Numbered from the stretch's first letter, positions 6,558-15,977 are shown. The stretch is DNA of 64,000 nt from Paenibacillus sp. JQZ6Y-1 (GCF_040719145.1 NZ_JBFDUZ010000003.1:421424-485423), one strand, 5' to 3'. A program made the numbers and translations. The notes: generated by a model not told the origin, from the letters alone.

Positions 6558-7712
6558 GTGAAAAAAAATTTTGGGGATTTTTTAAGAAATCTAAGGAAAG
6601 AAAAAAAATTAACTGTCAGAAAATTAGCTGCTCTCTCAGAAGTTTCGCAATCGTACATTACTAATGTCGAAAATAACAAACGAGGAACTCCTTCACCCGA
6701 TATTCTAAAGAAATTAGCTACTGCTTTAGAAACTGATACACTTACGTTAATGAAAGAGGCCGGATATATAGAGGGCGGTAAAATGGATTCGTTTTCTACT
6801 AAAGGTGAAATTAAAGATGTTTTAATTTCTAATGTAGATTTCCGCGAAGATATACGCTTCAGACTTTTAAACCTAATAATCACTTGTGTTATTCCTGATG
6901 ATTTAGCTAATAATGACAATATTTTTTTGGAAAATGCCAAAGAATTTTTAAAAGCATCTGGATTAAGTGATTATCTATATTCAGATAAAAAAGACAACTT
7001 AGTGTATGCTGCTGAGATAACTGAAAATATATTAAATGATTTAAGTGAAAGTGAAAAAATTTATCTATATGATCAAATATCAAAATGGATACATGGCGAA
7101 AATTTCGATATTCCTAACAAACCTTTATTTTCTAAAAAGACACTTGACGATGATCAATACATTGCTGTTTTAAGATCTCGATATGTCCCTTTTGAACAAT
7201 ACTTAGAATTAAAAAAAGAAGTTGAAGATATTAAATGTATCCCTTTCTTTAAATCTATTAGTTATTACGATCATAATGTGAAGTTACCAAAAGAATTAAA
7301 GAAACAAGATACATCCGCTTTATACGAATTTATACCATTTGAAGGCGAGAGAAGTGGATGGACTAAAATCTTTTTATCTGATTATGATCATCTAGATAAC
7401 ACTGAATTCCTGTTTCAATTATTTTCTATCAAAGTTCCTGATGAAGGAATGATTAATGAACATATTTGTAAACATGATACTGCTATCATACAAATTACTG
7501 AGAACTTAAATAATAATGATATAGCTTTGATTTCTATAAAAGGCGATAATGCTACTTTGAGAAAAATTAATTTTTTTGATGGCCATTGTTTTATTAGTGC
7601 TGCAAATCCAAATTATGATCCACAGATTCTTTTAGATTTTGATGTCCATGTAATTGGTAAGCTGATAGGAATTCAAAGAGATGTAGCAGTATATAATGCT
7701 TCAAAAAACTAA
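6558..7712 (+). CDS. CI-like phage repressor with degenerate S24 domain
   Basis: The 384-residue protein starts at GTG 6558 with GGAGG 8 nt upstream. An N-terminal HTH_3 (FGDFLRNLRKEKKLTVRKLA, SQSYITNVENNKRGTPSPDI) is followed by a long middle segment of about 200 residues and a C-terminal LexA/S24-like fold (FSIKVPDEGM ... GDNATLRKI ... NPNYDPQ ... VIGKLIGIQRD). Compared with the usual V-x-G-D-S-M and A-T-V-K motifs, the serine is replaced by glycine and the first lysine by arginine, so autocleavage is not expected. It keeps the lysogenic state from the shared operators and lies just before the integrase gene. Confidence 0.85.
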   Translation: MKKNFGDFLRNLRKEKKLTVRKLAALSEVSQSYITNVENNKRGTPSPDILKKLATALETDTLTLMKEAGYIEGGKMDSFSTKGEIKDVLISNVDFREDIRFRLLNLIITCVIPDDLANNDNIFLENAKEFLKASGLSDYLYSDKKDNLVYAAEITENILNDLSESEKIYLYDQISKWIHGENFDIPNKPLFSKKTLDDDQYIAVLRSRYVPFEQYLELKKEVEDIKCIPFFKSISYYDHNVKLPKELKKQDTSALYEFIPFEGERSGWTKIFLSDYDHLDNTEFLFQLFSIKVPDEGMINEHICKHDTAIIQITENLNNNDIALISIKGDNATLRKINFFDGHCFISAANPNYDPQILLDFDVHVIGKLIGIQRDVAVYNASKN

Positions 7713-7736
7713 AATAAAAATGAGAGGATATTTAGT

Positions 7737-8915
7737 ATGGCTAATATACAAAAACGCGGCGAAAACTCGTGGTTTCTTACTGTTAACCTTGGAAAAAATG
7801 CAAATGGCAAATATATTCGTCGGACCAAAACTGTTCGCTGCCGGACAAAACGTGAAGCGGAAAGCGAATATGCTAAATTCCGCCAAGAAGTAGAAGCTGG
7901 TGCATATATAGCTCCCGAAAAAATGACTTTTTATGCTTTCCTTGATGAGTGGAAGAATAAGTATGCACTTAAACATTTAGAATCTAAAACTATGTACGTA
8001 TACGATCAGATACTATCGAATCATATTATTGCGGTGTTTGGACATTTACGATTAGATCAAATCAAGCCGTTGCATATCGTTGATTACTTAGAAAAACTTA
8101 GTCAGGAAGGAATTCGACAAGATGGTAGATCCGGCGGATTATCATCCGGCACAATTCAATATCATCATCGAATTTTGAAGAATATATGTGATCGCGCTGT
8201 TGAATGGAAGATTATTAAGAGTAATCCAGCTGCTGATGTAAAGCGTCCTAAAGTTAAACATAAGGACATTGTTCCTTATGATGAACATGAAGTACAACTG
8301 CTGCTACAGGCGCTTCAGAAGGAAGCTTATCATTGGAGAGTAATGATTACATTAGCGCTCACAACTGGATTGCGGCGCGGCGAATTGTTAGGTTTGGAAT
8401 GGCATCATATTGATATGGATAAAGGCACGATAGACGTATCTCAAAGCGTCTCAACTACGATAGCCGGTATTGCAGAAGTTAAGGCTCCCAAAACCAAAAA
8501 TTCCAAACGAAAAGTAGCTGTTCCTGCATCTGTATTAGCAGAGTTGAAGGAATATTATTTGTACCGTCGTAAAGAAAAATTAAAAATTGGCGATGCCTGG
8601 CAAGGTGGAGAACGCTTCTTTGTATTTGCACATATTGATGGCAAGGCATTTCACCATGAGCGACCCTATCTATGGTTCCGTAAATTTATCCAGAAGAATA
8701 ATCTACGCTATATTCGCTTTCACGATCTTAGACATACATCAGCAACTCTACTAATCAATCAGGGAGTGCATGCCAAGATCATATCTGAACGTCTCGGTCA
8801 TGGTAGTATATCGACCACTATGAACATCTATGGTCATGCGCTACGTTCTGCCGATCAGGCTGCTGCTGATAAATTTGAATCGCTGTTTACCCCAGCACAT
8901 AATATTCCAAATTAA
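7737..8915 (+). CDS. int: Tyrosine-family site-specific integrase
   Basis: The 392-residue protein has the three-domain layout of Tn916/phage-type integrases. An AP2-like arm-binding N-terminus (KRGENSWFLTVNLGKNANGK) is followed by the SAM-like core-binding domain (TFYAFLDEWKNKY) and the catalytic domain. Catalytic residues are visible: Arg in TTGLRRGELLGLEW, Lys in the KNSKRKVAVP beta-hairpin, HDLRHTSAT, LGHGS, and the nucleophile Tyr in TTMNIYGHAL. It starts 24 bp after the repressor stop with GAGAGGA upstream, so both are probably expressed together in the lysogen. It defines the host-proximal end of the element. Confidence 0.95.
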   Translation: MANIQKRGENSWFLTVNLGKNANGKYIRRTKTVRCRTKREAESEYAKFRQEVEAGAYIAPEKMTFYAFLDEWKNKYALKHLESKTMYVYDQILSNHIIAVFGHLRLDQIKPLHIVDYLEKLSQEGIRQDGRSGGLSSGTIQYHHRILKNICDRAVEWKIIKSNPAADVKRPKVKHKDIVPYDEHEVQLLLQALQKEAYHWRVMITLALTTGLRRGELLGLEWHHIDMDKGTIDVSQSVSTTIAGIAEVKAPKTKNSKRKVAVPASVLAELKEYYLYRRKEKLKIGDAWQGGERFFVFAHIDGKAFHHERPYLWFRKFIQKNNLRYIRFHDLRHTSATLLINQGVHAKIISERLGHGSISTTMNIYGHALRSADQAAADKFESLFTPAHNIPN

Positions 8916-8953
8916 AGGCGCCCAGAACATTAGTCCTTAGCGCCTTATCTTTC
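8915..8953 (+). terminator. Terminator after the integrase
   Basis: AAGGCGC (8915-8921) pairs with GCGCCTT (8940-8946) followed by a T-rich stretch. The 5' arm begins at the integrase stop codon. Confidence 0.65.
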
Positions 8954-9110
8954 ACTTCTATTTGTTTATTTTATCTCTACATGCTTTATATTCGCACGTT
9001 TTTTTACATCAATTTTACATCAGCTCATAAAAACATCGTCTGTACTACATGGATTTGAGTCTCTGTATTATTCCATAAAGGCTTATACAGCAATCATTCT
9101 TAAACCTGTA

Positions 9111-10631
9111 CTAATCACGGACTAATACAGCTACGGATTCTACATGAACTGTATGAGGGAACATATCCACCGGCTGCACTTCCACCGTACGATACCCGCC
9201 TTCCTCCAACACTTGCAAATCCCGTGCCAGTGTCGACGGATTACAAGATACATACACAACCTTCTCCGGCTGCATCTGCAAAATCGTCTCCAGCAACCTC
9301 GGATCGCAGCCTTTACGCGGGGGATCGACCACGATCACGTCTGGCGTAATCCCCTGCTCTTTCCAGCGTGGAATCACATCCTCGGAAGCGCCAACTTCAA
9401 ATTCCACATTGCTCATGCCATTCAGCTCGGCATTTTTCCGAGCATCCTCAATCGCTTCCTTCACGATCTCCACACCATACACTCGCTCGGCATGTTGTGC
9501 CAAGAACAATGAAATCGTTCCAATCCCACAATACGCATCGATTACAGTCTCTTTGCCTGTCAAACCAGCATACTGCACTGCCTTCTCATACAGCACTTCC
9601 GTTTGCAGCGGATTCACTTGGTAAAATGACCGTGCTGAGATGGCAAATTTTACGTCACCGATGTAATCGTGGATGACTTCGTTGCCCCATAGGACACGCG
9701 TTTCGTCACCGAAGATTACATTCGTTTGCTTGGTGTTGATGTTCTGGCAAATGCTAACCACCTGCGGCATTTCGGCGCGGATGCGTTCAATCCATTCTGG
9801 TTTACTGGGTAGGCGTTCGCCGTTGGTTACGAGGACTACCATCATCTCGTTGGTGCTGAAGCCGACTTTGACGACGACGTGGCGCAGGATGCCTTCGCCG
9901 GTTTCTTCGTTATACGTTGGGATGCGCAGGTCGCTACCAATCTCTTTTACTTTGTTCACTAGCTGATCGTTGCGGCTGTCTTGGATCAGGCAGGTTTGCA
10001 TGTCGATGATGCGGTGGCTACCACGCGCGTAGAAACCACCGATGAGACGACCGTCTTGTTCGCCCATTGGTACTTGGGCTTTATTGCGATAGCGCCACGG
10101 TTCTGCCATACCTAGCGTTGGCAAGACTCGGATGCCAGATGAGGAATGCGATTCATCCCCATTTCCCTCTCCATCCATATCCGTTTGCTCAATAGACGCT
10201 GAATCTGCCAGCACCTTGAGCTTGCCGATCCGCTCCAAATTGTCAATGACGTGCTGACGTTTCCATTCCAGCTGGGCATGATAGTTCATATGCTGAATCT
10301 GGCAGCCGCCGCATTGGGAGAAGATGGGGCATGGAGCGCTGACGCGATCTGGGCTTTCTTGCAGCAGGGTTAACATTTTCGCATAGCCGTACTGCTTTTT
10401 CGTTTTGACCACGCGGGCTTGTACCTTTTCGCCGGGCAGTGCGCCGGAGACGAATAATGTGTAGCCGTCTGCGCGTCCGACGCCTTCACCTTCGTGGGTC
10501 AGTCCGATAATATCCAGCTCCAATTCGTCGTTTTTGGATACCGGCAGGTTGGCGATTGCCGCCGTTGTAGCTGCCGATTGACGTCGAGAAGCATTATGTT
10601 TTTTACCGCCTCTGCGGTTGTTATTGTTCAT
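9111..10631 (-). CDS. rlmCD: 23S rRNA (uracil-5-)-methyltransferase, RlmCD/RumA family
   Basis: This enzyme transfers a methyl group from SAM to C5 of uridines in 23S rRNA; Bacillus-type members modify U747 and U1939. It has an N-terminal basic tail, then a TRAM domain (LDIIGLTHEGEGVGRADGY), the Fe-S cysteine cluster (CPIFSQCGGCQIQH), and a Rossmann methylase domain with DAYCGIGTIS, DPPRKGCD and the catalytic cysteine in VYVSCNPSTLARDL. Length (506 aa) is slightly above the usual because of an acidic insertion near EQTDMDGEGNGDESHS. The 3' end borders the prophage but the C-terminus looks intact. AAGGTGG lies upstream at long spacing. Confidence 0.95.
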   Translation of the reverse strand: MNNNNRRGGKKHNASRRQSAATTAAIANLPVSKNDELELDIIGLTHEGEGVGRADGYTLFVSGALPGEKVQARVVKTKKQYGYAKMLTLLQESPDRVSAPCPIFSQCGGCQIQHMNYHAQLEWKRQHVIDNLERIGKLKVLADSASIEQTDMDGEGNGDESHSSSGIRVLPTLGMAEPWRYRNKAQVPMGEQDGRLIGGFYARGSHRIIDMQTCLIQDSRNDQLVNKVKEIGSDLRIPTYNEETGEGILRHVVVKVGFSTNEMMVVLVTNGERLPSKPEWIERIRAEMPQVVSICQNINTKQTNVIFGDETRVLWGNEVIHDYIGDVKFAISARSFYQVNPLQTEVLYEKAVQYAGLTGKETVIDAYCGIGTISLFLAQHAERVYGVEIVKEAIEDARKNAELNGMSNVEFEVGASEDVIPRWKEQGITPDVIVVDPPRKGCDPRLLETILQMQPEKVVYVSCNPSTLARDLQVLEEGGYRTVEVQPVDMFPHTVHVESVAVLVRD

Positions 10632-11021
10632 GATTGCTTATTTTCCACCTTCATTAAATTGATCTGTCTAGAACATTTGCTGGTACAGATCGAGGCATAT
10701 GTTTCATCCATATGCGTAACTATTAAATTGTATAGAAAACTGCACGACGTTACAATACATATCGCTACTTTACTGACGGATTGTTGGATTTTTATCGACA
10801 CTTGCACGTAGAAATGCGTCATTCTGCTCGTTCCCGACGACTAAGCACAATAGTACATGGAAAAGTATTTTGTTCTTCTGTATTTCGTTGTTCTACATTC
10901 CTCTTTTGTGCATGAGGCTATTATCTATTTCTCTTTTCTATATTGCTCTGTTTTGCATGATGCTACTTCTCTACTTTTCTATCCTACATTCTGCTGTTCG
11001 CCATCCTCCTCTTATGCTCTA
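10632..11021. other. Intergenic region with pyrimidine-rich plus strand
   Basis: No gene is evident. From about 10857 to 11015 the plus strand is strikingly rich in T and C, and loosely repeated words recur (TTTTGTGCATGAGGCTA near 10905 and TTTTGCATGATGCTA near 10953; CTACATTC twice). It lies between the ywqG stop and the rlmCD start. I see no clear terminator. Confidence 0.5.
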
Positions 11022-11960
11022 TTAACTGGAATAGATCGAACAGAAGGTACGGTCAAATCTGCCTGCGAGTAAGTCTTCTTTGCGGATAAAGAAGTGCATG
11101 TAACCTGCATCCCACCAGACGAAGCCGATTTGCTGGTCGCTGTCCACTTCTAGCAGCATGTATACATCGTCCAGTTCCTGCTGCAAGCGTGCTTCATCTC
11201 CGTCAAAATGCGGCAGTAGTCGTTTGCGATCTTGTTCATGCTTATACGTGTATTTGCCATTGTACCAATACGAGGTTGCGATGAATTCGTCATCGCCGTG
11301 CTGACCTTCGGCATAGCCGAATAGTTGACCGATTTTATTCTCCGGCTTCCAGTCCATCTCCTCGCTGATGAGCAGATATGCTTCTTCGGTTTCTTCGGTT
11401 AGTGTATCCTCTGACAAATGCAGAGTGCTGTAGCCATAGTTGGGGAATTCCACATCTGCATGGGCATGGACTTCATATGCCTCAAACTTGATCTCGTCTT
11501 CTTCCTCCAAAATCGTGAATTCTTCTTCCTCCTGATACCGCAGCTGAGATATGTCATCTCCATTCCAATACAGCACCTGATGCTCGATGTTCTGTGCGGT
11601 TTCCCCTTCCCCTGCAAAAAAGTACAATATTCCCTGCTTGGGCAATAACGAGCTATGTACACCTTGATATGCTTCATCCTGTATTTCTGCCTGCAACTGG
11701 GCAAGGTTGAGTTGAGCGATTAAGGTCATTTTTTGTCCATCTTTGGTCTGTGGCCATGTGAGCTGCTCCGGCAAATCAGGGGAACCGCCAAACCGCGAAT
11801 GTCCGATGCGTTCATGCCCTTTTTCACCGCGGATCAATTTGACAACGGGGCGCTGGTGATTGCGCAAATAATGCTCTAGCTCAGGGGCTTCGTACTTGTC
11901 GAGCAGTTTCTTCAATTCCGCTTCAGGCAGTAGATTCGGGTAATTGGAATACGTGGTCAT
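11022..11960 (-). CDS. ywqG: YwqG family protein (DUF1963)
   Basis: A 312-residue cytoplasmic protein of the DUF1963/YwqG family, whose function is unknown. Typical features are RFGGSPDLPEQLTWP near residue 60, the LIAQLNLAQL motif, KQGILYFFAGEGE, then GYAEGQHGDD and the C-terminal LLEVDSDQQIGFVWWDAGYMHFFI block. A good AAGGAG site precedes the ATG. It stands alone on the minus strand, with long spacers on both sides, and seems monocistronic. Confidence 0.9.
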   Translation of the reverse strand: MTTYSNYPNLLPEAELKKLLDKYEAPELEHYLRNHQRPVVKLIRGEKGHERIGHSRFGGSPDLPEQLTWPQTKDGQKMTLIAQLNLAQLQAEIQDEAYQGVHSSLLPKQGILYFFAGEGETAQNIEHQVLYWNGDDISQLRYQEEEEFTILEEEDEIKFEAYEVHAHADVEFPNYGYSTLHLSEDTLTEETEEAYLLISEEMDWKPENKIGQLFGYAEGQHGDDEFIATSYWYNGKYTYKHEQDRKRLLPHFDGDEARLQQELDDVYMLLEVDSDQQIGFVWWDAGYMHFFIRKEDLLAGRFDRTFCSIYSS

Positions 11961-12380
11961 GGTGGATAGCTCCTTTCAAATATAAGCCTATTGTAGAAAA
12001 TGGGGATGGTCGTTGTATCGTCCTTATGCCATCCGTTTCGATTCTTGATTCTGTCTAAGTCGATGTTGGCGAATACGCCTTATGTACAGTGTACTCGGAT
12101 CACTTTACCCACTCAAGTCAAAGCAGATTCATACCACAGCGATAGGCGGGAACACATATTACATCCTATCTTGACGATGGTTTTCTTTTAAAGCAATGAA
12201 TAGGAACAAACTCAAAAAAGCCTCCGTCGTCCGTATGCTGTTCTTTCTTTGCAGAAATTCAGTATAGGGATGATGGAAGCTTGAGATGATTTGACGATTC
12301 ATTATAATCTAAATACTCATTATAATCTGAATCCGTTACTGCAGTCTTCTACATCTTCTACAGATCAACGCCACTCACCT
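11961..12380. other. Intergenic spacer
   Basis: About 420 bp between ywqG and the lipid kinase gene. The ywqG ribosome site lies at its left end. I see no convincing gene, RNA or strong hairpin here. Confidence 0.4.
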
Positions 12381-13289
12381 TTACAGCGGACGCTGATCTG
12401 CGGCAAAAATGCGCAGCTTGTGCTTCAGCACTTCAAACTGTCCCGGCAGCTTGCCACCGAGTTCGCCGTCGAGATTCAGCATCACGCGGTCGTTGTTTGG
12501 CGCTTCGATCTCTAGCCGACTGGTGCGGAAGTACAGCACTTTGGGATCGCTTAGATGCTCACCGCGCAGTGCCATCGTGACGAGGCGGATAAATTCGGCG
12601 AGATTGCAGTTTTTGACGGCAATCACATCGAATAATCCATCGTCGATACGCGCGTCAGGAGCCAGCTTTTCAAAGCCACCGACCGAGTTCGTGTTGGCGA
12701 CGAGGAAGATCATAAACTGGTCATGGATCGGGTCCATGCCTTCCGGGCGGATAATCAGCTCGGTCGGTGCCAGATTAACCATCTTCTCGATGCCTTTCAT
12801 ATAATATGCCATCTGACCAATCATCGTCTTGAGCTTGCTCGGCACTTCATACGTCAGCTCCGTAAAGGAACCGCCACCAGCGATATTGATAAAATACCGG
12901 TCGTTCACTTTGCCAATGTCAATCGGGCGTGTCTGCTGACGAATCACCAGATCGCAGTATTCTTCCCAATTGCGAGAAATGCCCAAGGCGCGGGATAGAT
13001 CATTGGTTGTACCTAGCGGAAAGATGCCTAGCGGTGGCGGGTTGTCGTACGCCGCCATCCCGTTGATGACCTCGTAGATCGTACCGTCGCCACCAGCAGC
13101 GATGATCATATCGTATCCACCGCGGTCAATCGCATCCATCGCGGCATGGGTGGCATCGTTCTCGCCTGTTGTCGCATGACAGCTTGTCTCAATACCGCCC
13201 TGATCCAGACGCTGCAAAATATCCGCCAATCGACGCCGCATTTCTTCGCGTCCAGAGGTCGGATTATAAATTAATCTCGCTCTTTTCAT
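12381..13289 (-). CDS. dgkB: Diacylglycerol/lipid kinase, DgkB type
   Basis: A 302-residue soluble lipid kinase that phosphorylates diacylglycerol to phosphatidic acid, recycling lipid left over from lipoteichoic acid synthesis. The start at 13289 has AGGTGG upstream; sequence before it does not fit the family. Motifs: MKRARLIYNPTSGRE at the N-terminus, the nucleotide-binding AAGGDGTIYEVINGM, and PLGTTNDLSRAL. Downstream come the metal-binding and substrate regions (NTNSVGGFEKLAPDARIDDGLFDVI). It follows the chelatase gene on the same strand after 94 bp. Confidence 0.92.
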   Translation of the reverse strand: MKRARLIYNPTSGREEMRRRLADILQRLDQGGIETSCHATTGENDATHAAMDAIDRGGYDMIIAAGGDGTIYEVINGMAAYDNPPPLGIFPLGTTNDLSRALGISRNWEEYCDLVIRQQTRPIDIGKVNDRYFINIAGGGSFTELTYEVPSKLKTMIGQMAYYMKGIEKMVNLAPTELIIRPEGMDPIHDQFMIFLVANTNSVGGFEKLAPDARIDDGLFDVIAVKNCNLAEFIRLVTMALRGEHLSDPKVLYFRTSRLEIEAPNNDRVMLNLDGELGGKLPGQFEVLKHKLRIFAADQRPL

Positions 13290-13383
13290 TCCATTCTGCC
13301 ACCTATTGTTGATGTGATAAGCCTGTTGAAGCACAAACACAGCTGCCCATTCCCGTGCGGGACAGGCAAAATAACAGGCTTGG

Positions 13384-14163
13384 CTATGTTCTATTGCTCA
13401 CGTTCATCTGCTCTAGCAGCCGATCCGCTTGACGCTCCATCCAGTGGGACAGGCGCGGATGCGGCAGCAGCGCTTCACCGGCATATTGATAGCTTAACCC
13501 TTCCAGCCGACGAGGAATCACGGTATTCAGGAAATAGCCTCTGCTTAGAAACAAAGGCGCAACCAGCACTCGATACCCACGATTGCTCCATTTTCGCGTT
13601 TTCAGCGTTAGGCTGTCAGGGTTCAGCAGCGCATAATCTGCATATGCCGTACCGCTCACATGCCCAATTCGTCTGGACAGCGAAGCAATACCTTTTACCC
13701 AGCGATGCAGAAATCCGGGGTGAATGCTACCATGACCGACGACCAGCACAACTTCGCGTGCCGGGTCTTCCGACAGATGTTTGATTTTATCCCAGATCAT
13801 ATGGGCGATGTCCTCGTCGTCATCGACCGGATCACCAAAATGAACCTTCGCTGTAATATGAAAAGGCTCCAGATCGGTTTCTTTTTCCGGGGCTTCCTTG
13901 ATGCCGAGGGCATACCCTATTTCGTCGATATGTGTACTGCCGGAGGATACAAATAGTGGGATAACCAACAGATCGGTTACCCCTTGACTCTCCAACTCGT
14001 TAATTCCATCCTGTATGAGTCTACCCGGCACATTGTCCAGATAGCTACTATATACAGGCAAGTCTGCCGGAAAGGATGTAGCGGCGACAGCTTCGTCAAT
14101 CCAGTGCATCCATTCCGACTCCGGCGATCCATGACTAATAATCAATATCCCCGGTTTGCTCAT
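13384..14163 (-). CDS. CbiX-type sirohydrochlorin chelatase family protein
   Basis: A 259-residue protein with two CbiX/class II chelatase half-domains: ILIISHGSPESEW at the N-terminus with PLFVSSGSTHIDEI, and VVLVVGHGSIHPGF with PLFLSRGYF in the second half. Family members insert Co, Ni or Fe into sirohydrochlorin for siroheme or cobalamin synthesis, but no other tetrapyrrole gene is nearby, so the metal and pathway stay open. The ATG comes 3 nt after the yerC stop codon, so translation is probably coupled. A hairpin with arms 13319-13327 and 13373-13381 lies between it and dgkB. Confidence 0.82.
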   Translation of the reverse strand: MSKPGILIISHGSPESEWMHWIDEAVAATSFPADLPVYSSYLDNVPGRLIQDGINELESQGVTDLLVIPLFVSSGSTHIDEIGYALGIKEAPEKETDLEPFHITAKVHFGDPVDDDEDIAHMIWDKIKHLSEDPAREVVLVVGHGSIHPGFLHRWVKGIASLSRRIGHVSGTAYADYALLNPDSLTLKTRKWSNRGYRVLVAPLFLSRGYFLNTVIPRRLEGLSYQYAGEALLPHPRLSHWMERQADRLLEQMNVSNRT

Positions 14164-14166
14164 CGG

Positions 14167-14457
14167 TTATCGTCCCAGACGCTCCAGCGTCATTTTGTAC
14201 CCATCGTTGCCATAGTTCAGACAGCGTTTTACACGCGAAATGGTTGCCGTGCTTGCGCCAGTTTCGGCTTCGATCTGGTTGTAGGTTGCACCTTTACCAA
14301 GCATGCGAGCTACTTCAAGACGCTGGGACAGCGATTGAATTTCGTTTACCGTACAAAGGTCATCGAAAAATATATAACATTCTTCCAAATTTTTGAGCGT
14401 CAAAATCGCTTCGAATAATTGATCTACGCTTTTATCATCAAGTTTTTTAAGTTGCAC
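14167..14457 (-). CDS. yerC: YerC/YecD family TrpR-related regulator
   Basis: A 96-residue DNA-binding protein related to TrpR. The family core is clear: LEECYIFFDDLCTVNEIQSL, SQRLEVARMLGKGATYNQIE and ETGASTATISRVKRCLNYGNDGY, the last being the HTH. The GTG at 14457 is chosen because it places the start where family members start (VQLKKLDDKSVDQLF); a weak GGGG lies upstream. Its targets are not known. A YerB-like gene, which neighbours yerC in Bacillus, occurs about 4 kb away here. Confidence 0.88.
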   Translation of the reverse strand: MQLKKLDDKSVDQLFEAILTLKNLEECYIFFDDLCTVNEIQSLSQRLEVARMLGKGATYNQIEAETGASTATISRVKRCLNYGNDGYKMTLERLGR

Positions 14458-14999
14458 GATTAGATCATCCCCTACTACGGTTAATGTACCTTCATTGTAT
14501 AGATTCCCATTTGTTTTTTCAAGCGTTAACGATGTACAGTGTTGCAGAATAACAACGCCGGAACAGTTCGGCTGTGCCGCAGTGAAGTTGTAAATGAGTA
14601 TGAAAACGTGATTATAGTTTTCAATATTACGTGTCCTTTTCAGCTGGACAGCAAAATACATATATGTTTCTATCCAGCGACTTATAACAAAGGCTTATCG
14701 GTAAATGCGTCAATCAACGCTTTACCGACCTTTGTCCACGTATGATAGACAATGCTGTTATTTTGAAAATGATTAGACATACAGACGTATTATGAAAATG
14801 GAACGTCACTCTAGCTCAACACGCAGCAGTATCATGATAACCATGCGATCATTGATCTTGTCTTTGTTCACAATATGTACAATAGAAATATTCTATGACA
14901 TATCCATACGCTGTATCTCCATGTTGCCATCTTCCTATGGCATTTGTATTTCTTTGTTTATCGATGCTCTACTCACGTTATTGGCGTTATTTATTACTG
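14458..14999. other. Intergenic spacer upstream of yerC
   Basis: About 540 bp between yerC and the corA stop codon. A 71-codon plus-strand frame at 14792-15007 with hydrophobic residues exists but has no ribosome site. I see no strong RNA or repeat. Confidence 0.4.
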
Positions 15000-15977
15000 T
15001 TATTTAAACCATCCGCGCCGAGTGAATAGCAGCATCATGCCGCCGCCCAATATCAGCATTAGGAACAACACGGCAAAATAGCCATATTTCCAATGCAGCT
15101 CCGGCATATTGTCGAAGTTCATGCCATAGATACCTGCAATGAGTGTTAGTGGCATGAAGACGGTTGTGATCACGGTCAGCGTCTTCATAATCCCGTTCAT
15201 CCGGTTGGAATTCAGCGAAATATAACTATCCCGCAAATCCGATGTCATCTCGCGATCCGACTCGATCATATCGGATAACTTCAGCAAATGATCATAAATA
15301 TCGCCAAAATACGAATGATGCTCATCCACCTTCTGAATATGCTGCGAGTTGATAATCCGGTACATCAGATCGCGCATGGGTACAATGGTCCGGCGCAGCT
15401 TGAGCAGCCGCGAACGCAGCGCAAACACCTGATTCAGCAGCTCATCCACCGCTTCATTTGGACCTAGTTTTTCCAAGGAATCGAGTTCATCCTCAATATC
15501 AAACACACATGGAAAATATTCATCGACGATTTTATCAATGATCATGTAGGCAACGGCAATCGGTCCGCGCAGCCACTTGGGACGCTTTCCATCATGGTAA
15601 CTGAGCACGCGCTCCCATGCAGTATCGACCTCCTGATGCTTTTCATGGTGAAAGGATACGATCAATCGCTCGCCTACAAACAGATCGACTTCTTCGGCAT
15701 TCAATGTATCACGCTGTACTTTATGCAAAACGAGAAATTGCACATCCCCGTAATAATCCATTTTTGGACGCTGCAACAGATGCATGCAGTCCTCCACCGC
15801 CAGTGGGTGAAAATGAAAAAAGGTGCTTAACAGCTCGGACTCTTCTTCTGTCGGGCGATCAAAATCAACCCAGCACCAAGCGTATTGCTCACTATGGATA
15901 TCTTCCAGTGGTACATGCTCCACGATGTTATGTTCTGGTGTGATGCCAAGTATGCGTATCAACCGGTTCATCCTCAT
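15000..15977 (-). CDS. corA: CorA-type magnesium/cobalt transporter
   Basis: A 325-residue homopentameric divalent cation channel of the inner membrane. A large N-terminal cytoplasmic domain (about 260 aa) ends in the long stalk helix. Two C-terminal membrane helices follow (about 262-285 and 297-318), with the signature YGMNF at the end of the first and the MPELHW loop between them; a basic tail ends the protein. The start may be ATG 15977 or ATG 15971; GAGG lies very close. Neighbours do not suggest an operon. Confidence 0.95.
   Translation of the reverse strand: MRMNRLIRILGITPEHNIVEHVPLEDIHSEQYAWCWVDFDRPTEEESELLSTFFHFHPLAVEDCMHLLQRPKMDYYGDVQFLVLHKVQRDTLNAEEVDLFVGERLIVSFHHEKHQEVDTAWERVLSYHDGKRPKWLRGPIAVAYMIIDKIVDEYFPCVFDIEDELDSLEKLGPNEAVDELLNQVFALRSRLLKLRRTIVPMRDLMYRIINSQHIQKVDEHHSYFGDIYDHLLKLSDMIESDREMTSDLRDSYISLNSNRMNGIMKTLTVITTVFMPLTLIAGIYGMNFDNMPELHWKYGYFAVLFLMLILGGGMMLLFTRRGWFK

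Larger units (their letters stand above)
1..9000. mobile_element. Right end of a temperate prophage or related integrated element
   Basis: The integrase, CI-like repressor, Cro-like regulator, SPP1-like initiator/loader/DnaB cassette, excisionase-like HTH protein and several AT-rich unknown genes form a typical lysogeny plus early-replication block. The integrase lies next to the host boundary and early genes run leftward off the window, so the rest of the element lies left of position 1. The right boundary must fall between the integrase stop (8915) and the rlmCD stop codon (9111). The attachment core cannot be named because the other end is not visible. A conjugative element is possible, but a CI/Cro switch with an SPP1-type replication cassette favours a phage. 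Confidence 0.85.

Noticed and set aside
13319..13381. Terminator between the chelatase gene and dgkB
   Set aside because: The AAGCCTGTT/AACAGGCTT arms enclose a long loop and no T-run follows on the minus strand.
14792..15007. 71-codon plus-strand frame with hydrophobic residues
   Set aside because: No ribosome site, overlaps the end of corA, and no recognisable family.
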